DNA from: Datnioides undecimradiatus
Lineage: Eukaryota; Chordata; Actinopteri; Lobotiformes; Datnioididae
Reading direction: 5' to 3'
DNA length: 64,000 nucleotides
Assembly: GCA_008933995.1 (NCBI GenBank)
Contig: WARS01000008.1
Span: 16,602,148-16,666,147 of the forward strand
Shown: in pieces, positions 58,768-64,000 of the stretch
Layout of the letters: every line of letters begins with the position of its first letter
Position numbering within the stretch: the first letter of the stretch is position 1
Made by a program: the position numbers and the translations under genes
Notes under the pieces: model-generated
The model's database searches: none
Told to the model about the DNA's origin: nothing
The model's input: only the letters and a program-made list of their open reading frames with translations

Positions 58768-58926
58768 TTTCCTTCCTTCCTTCCTTCCTTCCTTCCTTCC
58801 TTCCTTCCTTCCTCTCCCTCCTGTCTTTCTGTCCTGTTCTCCCTGTGATGAAGACTTGGTCGACTGCAGCAGAGAACAGGTCCAAGTTTCCTTAGTGCTC
58901 TTGATTACATCAGCACATGCAGTCAT

Positions 58927-58969
<43 letters not shown>
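58768..58969. repeat. (CCTT)n and (CT)n tracts
   Basis: CCTT 58768-58813 and CT 58928-58969. Confidence 0.95.
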
Positions 58970-58972
<3 letters not shown>

Positions 58973-59156
58973 GGGAACAACAACTCATGACATCACCAGC
59001 AGCTGCCCAGCTGCATGAAAGGGTGTGTGTGTGTGTTTCGGTGCATATTCACCATTGTGTGTGTGTGTGTGTGTGAGAGAGCGACTGTGATGTGCGCGGG
59101 TGTGTATGCATGATTGGAGGTGTGGGAGGGGGGGTTTGATGGGGGTGAGACACTCA

Positions 59157-59170
59157 GTTGCCAAGGTAAC
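59157..59170. promoter_or_regulatory. RFX X-box motif
   Basis: GTTGCCAAGGTAAC fits GTNRCC-N2-RGYAAC exactly and is nearly palindromic. Confidence 0.45.
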
Positions 59171-59256
59171 TGAGCAGGATCAGTCAAGGGGAGACTGACC
59201 GCCTCCTCAGCTGGTTTACAGTTGCAGGCAAAACTTTGCAGCAGCAGTTATGCAAC

Positions 59257-59363
59257 ATCTATCTATCTGTCTATCTATCTGTCTGTCTATCTATCTATCT
59301 GTCTATCTGTCTGTCTATCTATCTGTCTATCTATCTGTCTATCTGTCTATCTATCTATCTGTC
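59257..59363. repeat. (CTAT/CTGT)n tetranucleotide microsatellite
   Basis: About 26 tetranucleotide units. Frames give repetitive Tyr-Leu-Ser or Cys-Leu-Ser sequence, not a protein. Confidence 0.95.
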
Positions 59364-59429
59364 GTGCCTCCCTCCCTCTGCGTCCGTTCATCTGTCCGTA
59401 CGGTCTCACGGCGCTGCCTTTGTCCCCAC

Positions 59430-59780
59430 AGCTGGGCCCCCTCTCAATAGGGCCGTAAAACCATTTTAATTGGACGCCGAGGTCTCTGCGGTCGTTTCCA
59501 TTGGCTTATTGGAGTGTCACTCAATGGGCCCATCCATCTCCCGTTGGTCGTCGTCAGCACTTTCTTTTCCACATTACGGGGTTGGGTCATTGTGCAGGGG
59601 CGCCGGGGACAAAGAGCAGGTTGGAAAGGGCTCTTCACCGCGTGACAGGCGCCGATATCAGGCCGTGATTTGTGGACGTGGAGGTTCTGCGTGTAGCGCC
59701 GTAGCATCGGCCTGTCGCTTTTCTCCCTCATTATGGCACAAATCAGGAAACGAGCTCATTTTACGCTGCACGCCGCCGAT
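59430..59780. promoter_or_regulatory. candidate conserved non-coding element
   Basis: A repeat-free 350-bp island with CCATTTTAATTGG, CATTGGCTTATTGG and CCCTCATTATGGC words and no supported frame. Chosen by composition only; it could instead be ordinary unique intron. Confidence 0.2.
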
Positions 59781-60149
59781 AAAACTCAACTTCTGCCACT
59801 CTGTCGCCGTTGTTGTCGAGGAAACCGGCTCCTGCGTCGGCCCCCGTAACGGATAGATATTGGTTTATGCTGATTAAACCATCCTTTGCATATAAAACAT
59901 CATGTTTGAAATGATTGCATGACTTTAAATGAGACTGGAGATGCTCCCTCATAATGTCACCGAGTTATTATACAGCACCGAGGACAGATGCTGCGTATTT
60001 GCACCAAACGTCTGTCGTATTTTTGAAGTTTTTAGTGTCGAGGAAAGTTTGAAGAGTGTGACGTCGCAGCCGCTCCCTGTCCGTCTGTCTGCCCTGCCTA
60101 ATAAACTCTTTAACCCACCGGAACAACAAGGTGTTGAGCTGCACCGCTA

Positions 60150-60330
60150 ACAGCCGGCTAATCCAACCGATCTGATCAAAGGTAGCCAGTTAACCTGAGC
60201 TTATCCGCAGCCTAAGGAGATCTGTTTAATGAGCTTACATTAAACTGGGCGCCAAGTCTGGCTGTGCCTCCAATCAGCTCGCGGGAAACCCTCGGAGGTC
60301 ATTTCAAACTATGAGATGGACTTTTTTATT
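60150..60330. promoter_or_regulatory. candidate conserved non-coding element
   Basis: A repeat-free island with GCTAATCC (OTX/PITX-type), TGATCAAAGG (TCF/LEF-type) and CCAATCA. The call rests on motif content alone. Confidence 0.2.
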
Positions 60331-61911
60331 TTATCTTTAAGTCGCAGCGACCGCTCCGTCTGCTTCTGTCCCTCAGACTGGATTTAATGTTCACTCACAT
60401 ACTGTTCTCTGCATTTCCATCCATCCCTGGGTCTATGAATATGCAGCATGTCTGTGCAGAGGCATCAGATTAGACACTAATAACAACCAGGTGTGATGCA
60501 CGTGAAGTATTTTGCACACATGCTATACAATAATATGAGAAATGCATGCTTCAGATCCCTCCTGAAAGCCCTGTAAGTGTATTTCTGTTCCTCTAAACCT
60601 TCGAGTTGTCTCCTCTCACTCTCTGCGAAGTGTTTTTCCTGGAGATACAGCAGCTCCACCTGAGACGCAGCAGATTAAAAAGCCGTGTCTGCTGCGTCCT
60701 CCACCTACATGGCTCTGTCTTATGTTTCGGGTTCCTCCGTCTGCGTCTCGGCGTGCATCTCGCAGAACCCCCCCCTCTGTTTCCCTGACAGCTGCTTTGT
60801 TGTGACAGGTCTCACAAAGGTTTCTCTCTCTGCATCCCGGCCTGTCTGTCTCTCCGCTCGTCTCCGTTTGTCTCCCTCTTTCTCTGGTGTCACTCCATTT
60901 TGACATTACTGTCGTGACTCCGCGCCGATCCGCCTCTCCCCCTCCGAGTTTCTGTCCATTTCCGCGTCTTCCCCTCCGCCTTGATGTTTTTCGGATGTGA
61001 CAGAAGTCGTGTGAACCTCTGTATCTCGTTCCGTCGGTTGTCTCGCTCTCTCTCTCCCGCTGATGTTTTTCCATCCGAGCGGCGCTGGAAGTGAAAAAGC
61101 TGTACATCTCGCCATAGCAGGGGATGAACATCATGTACCTGTGAACACAAGACCTCTGGCGATGCTGTCACATCTCGTCTCCTCTTCCTGTCTCTTCTGC
61201 CATGCTCTGCTGATATTTCTCAAATATTAAAAAAGTTTGAGAAACTCACTCCAGACGGGAAACTTCGGGGATCTTTAAAAGACTCTCCGGGGAAATCTGT
61301 GATTTATTTATTTATTTTTTTAGTTTTTCTTTACAAATGGGTCACTTTGCAGGAACTTACCAGAATATATTCGACAGCAATCGTCGCGCGAGCCGGCAGT
61401 TTTTAGCCCAGCTGCAGTGGAAACCAGACTGTTTGTGCCTTTAGTGGCTGTCTGCGCTGAAAAACAACATTAATAAACCAAGAAGGAATAGCGTTTCCTT
61501 TCAGGTCGTGGAAGCTCTCCCCACTTTGTTGCGGAAAGTTTTTACATCGCGGCCCGTAAATTAATTTTCATCAAGCGCTCCTCGGTGGCCCAGTTCGCAG
61601 CTGCAGCGCGTATCGAGTGTCGGCCGTCATTTGTCTTTTGATTCACCGGATTTAACGCATTTTTCCCCCGCTCTGAGAACCGAGCTCATGTTGACGTGCA
61701 GGCGCCAGCGCTGACCAGTGTTTTGCTCACTGCAGACGTTCCAGATACCGTTTGGAAACCAGTCACGGCTCGTGTTTGACCGCACAATTACATGCATGCA
61801 ATATATTAGACACAATCATAATATGAATCATTATCATCAATAACATTAAAATAAATAACCCTGGAAATGTTACGTCCTGCATGATCTAGCTTACATCCGA
61901 CCATGCCGTGT

Positions 61912-61931
61912 ACTACATTTCCCATAATGCA
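61912..61931 (+). promoter_or_regulatory. ZNF143/Staf-type motif
   Basis: ACTACATTTCCCATAATGCA matches the ZNF143 consensus at 17 of 19 positions. Confidence 0.5.
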
Positions 61932-62346
61932 GCTGTTGAGAGCTGAGAGGCGTATCATAGAAAGCCACATAAGACATCAAACTGCATGTGTAAAATTGGT
62001 GTAATGCTCCTTTAATATCTGCCCCTTTTTTTTCCCATATCCATATCCTGCGTGGCTACGGTAGCCCAGAGCGGCCAGTTCTCTCCACACCCGGCTGGAG
62101 AGAGTGAATCACGGCTGCTGCAGGTCGTCTCCTCTGCAGCAATTAGCCAGGCCCGAGACACACAGAGTCGTCTACTGTAACTATGTGGCTGCAGCGGTCA
62201 GTGTGGGGTCACGCTGATGCACCGCTCTCCTCCCACTCGCTGTTAATCACTCTGCAGGACAGTTTGACTCCCTGTTAATCTTTTATGTACACTGCATTGC
62301 ATTCTACATAAATATGGTGTATCTTCTCCCTCCTCCCATGCTTCCA

Positions 62347-62359
62347 GCAGCAGAGGGCG
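62347..62359 (+). promoter_or_regulatory. CTCF-type motif
   Basis: GCAGCAGAGGGCG differs from the CTCF core only at the first base. It has the same orientation as the site at 16,533 and lies about 435 bp from a ZNF143-type motif. Confidence 0.4.
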
Positions 62360-62623
62360 GACGCACCTCCCGTCCCTCGCACTGCAGGATCGAGTTGTTG
62401 TGATCTCCGACATGTTAGCACGTCGCTCCCTGTGTTCGATTTTAAAGCACCGAGGGACGTTCTGGTGTCGCTCACGCTGGAGTGTGTCCGGCAGCATCAG
62501 TATGCATCGTCATACTGGGCGCGCATATGTTGCTGCGTGTTGCTGTGAGTCAGAAATCAGAGGAGAGGCAGCTCGCTGTGTTTTCTGTCTGCTGCCTCCG
62601 GTGCCTCTCTGGTCATCAGGGAG

Positions 62624-62667
62624 AGGAGGAGGAGGAGGAGGAGGAGGAGGAGGAGGAGGAGGAGGAA
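62624..62667. repeat. (GGA)n trinucleotide repeat
   Basis: About 14 GGA units, followed by purine-rich sequence to about 63090. Confidence 0.95.
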
Positions 62668-63179
62668 GAGAAGGGAATAGAGGGAAGGAACCAAAGAAAT
62701 AAGGGAGGGAGGGAGAAGCCAGTGCTGTGAAGTGGGCTGTGATTGGTCACTTTCTTTGCCACAGTGACAGCAGCTGACACTGGGGAAAGGTAGGAGGGAG
62801 GGAGGGAAGAGAGCATAGAGGAGGGGAGGGAAGAGAGGATGGAGGAAAGTAAATGAAGGGGGGGAGAGAGAGATAGAGAGAGAGCATGAGTGTGGTGGGA
62901 GACAGAGGATATATACAGAGAAAATGCAGAGAAAAGAAAAAATACGGGGGGGGAATCAGAGCGAAAAGAGGCGGCGGCAGTGGGAGGGAGCGGGCTGAGA
63001 GAAAGAGAGATAAAGGCATGTCAGAGAAAGACAGGAGGGAAGGGGAACAGGTGAGAGGGGAGGAAGAGGAGGAGGAATTAGAGGAGGAGATGTAACATTC
63101 AGACTGTCTGGTGTGTGTTTTGAATGCATGTGTGGCGCAAAGAGTGGGCTGAAAGCCTCCAGTACCCCTCTTAACCTTC

Positions 63180-64000
63180 ACAGCCAGAGCAGCTTTTTCA
63201 TTCCATTGATTACATGGTTATCCTCTGACCAGAGCACTGCCTCTCCTGCATAGCAAATCAGGCCAACGGCAGGGGAGAGATGCCGGCCTGTTATTTAATC
63301 ACCATGCACCATCATCTCGGGCTCCTTCATGTGGGATCAGAGCAGTCCACGAAAATGTCTGATTGCGTTTTTTGGGGTTTTTTTTTTGTGGCTTTTTGGT
63401 GTCCTCATCATTTGTCATGCACATTATCCATATGCATGTTACCAAATCTGGGATTATTCGCCGTTCAGCCTGCCATATTCTGTCTCCACGAGCAGCGCTC
63501 ATAAAAGTTGTTACGTAATAAACGGAAGCTAACAACAGTGCCAGTATGACTTCAGCAGCTGCCTTTGCATCAGGATTTAGAGACAGCATCCAGCCGTTAA
63601 AATGTCAAATGATGAGGTTCATTTACAAAGAGAGGAAATGCAAGTTGCTACACGCACACACACGATGTCTTACACCAAGAGGACCGGTGCTGAAGTCCAT
63701 GCCAAACTCCTTCACTGCCGATGGCTGTCTGGGACTGTGAGTTTGTGTGTTTGCTGCATGATACACAGCCCGTTGGGACACAGGCGAGTTAAAATAAAGC
63801 ATAACAGGCTTATTAAGAGAGGAGTTTTACATGACTTTCAGACTGAATCAGCAGCCGATGCCTTTGTTTCTCTTCTTGTCTTCTCTGACGCTCGCCTGAT
63901 GTGTCCTCTGGCAGCAAAAGATAGCGACTGTATAGATAAATCTGGACAAATGTAAATTAAAATCACCAATAATTCATTTTTAACAAAACAACTGATCAGA
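63180..64000. other. repeat-poor end of the window within intron 2
   Basis: Mostly unique sequence with no recognised exon. The first 150 bp, including CCATTGATTACATGG, look like possible regulatory sequence. No YCAY cluster or KH-coding sequence was seen. Confidence 0.4.

Larger units (their letters stand above)
36242..64000 (+). other. nova2 intron 2 (5' part, at least 27.7 kb)
   Basis: It starts at GTAAGA and does not end within the window. It is dominated by CA/TG microsatellites, GA/CT tracts and GC-rich blocks. I recognise no nested protein gene, rRNA, tRNA or familiar microRNA in it. Open frames up to about 210 codons (for example 39970-40605) are low-complexity translations. Confidence 0.8.

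Noticed and set aside
59222..59469. Tyr-Leu-Ser-rich frames
   Set aside because: A translation of a CTAT/CTGT tetranucleotide microsatellite.
36242..64000. nova2 exon 3 (TTERVCL...) or a nested microRNA
   Set aside because: Searched by eye on the plus strand for KH1 second-half codons and familiar microRNA seeds without success; a computed search could still find something.
1..64000. CRISPR arrays, prokaryotic operons, phage or plasmid modules
   Set aside because: Gene structure, repeats and CpG islands are those of a vertebrate nuclear genome; repeated units here are microsatellites without spacer organisation.

Overview
This is a stretch of ray-finned fish nuclear genome, most likely from a percomorph teleost. 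Three things point that way: spliceosomal exons of two vertebrate genes that are also linked in human (GPR4 and NOVA2, both at 19q13.3), a very high density of (CA)n/(TG)n microsatellites, and remnants of fish-type interspersed repeats. I see no bacterial, phage or plasmid sequence. Most long open reading frames are translations of dinucleotide repeats or chance frames in GC-rich DNA.

Layout: (1) Positions 1-935 hold the end of an intron and the last coding exon of gpr4, a proton-sensing class A GPCR, covering the start of TM4 to the C-terminus. A probable long 3' UTR runs to about 4.1 kb and contains an old interspersed repeat. (2) About 4.1-18 kb is an intergenic region with no recognisable protein gene. 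It has a small CpG-rich promoter-like block at about 10.1-10.4 kb with a strong splice donor, a TG/CA inverted microsatellite pair, a CCACC-rich minisatellite and an excellent CTCF-type motif at 16.5 kb. (3) About 18.3-20.1 kb is the CpG-rich 5' region of nova2, with a perfect CRE, a strong 5'-UTR splice acceptor, three tiny uORFs and coding exon 1. (4) 20.07-36.10 kb is nova2 intron 1. (5) 36,098-36,241 is nova2 coding exon 2, the first half of KH1. (6) From 36,242 to the window end is the start of a very long intron 2 (at least 27.7 kb). It is saturated with microsatellites and has an internal CpG-rich block at 37.3-37.9 kb, a small palindromic DNA-transposon remnant and several non-repetitive islands that could be enhancers.

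NOVA2 is a neuronal RNA-binding protein that recognises YCAY in pre-mRNA, so a cluster of CCAC motifs 14-41 nt downstream of the exon 2 splice donor is a plausible autoregulatory element. The other point of gene structure worth checking is the gpr4 intron: mammalian GPR4 coding sequence is intronless, yet homology here begins exactly at a good splice acceptor in the TM4 region. The remaining KH domains of nova2 and TM1-TM3 of gpr4 lie outside the window. All database-dependent statements are from memory and unverified.
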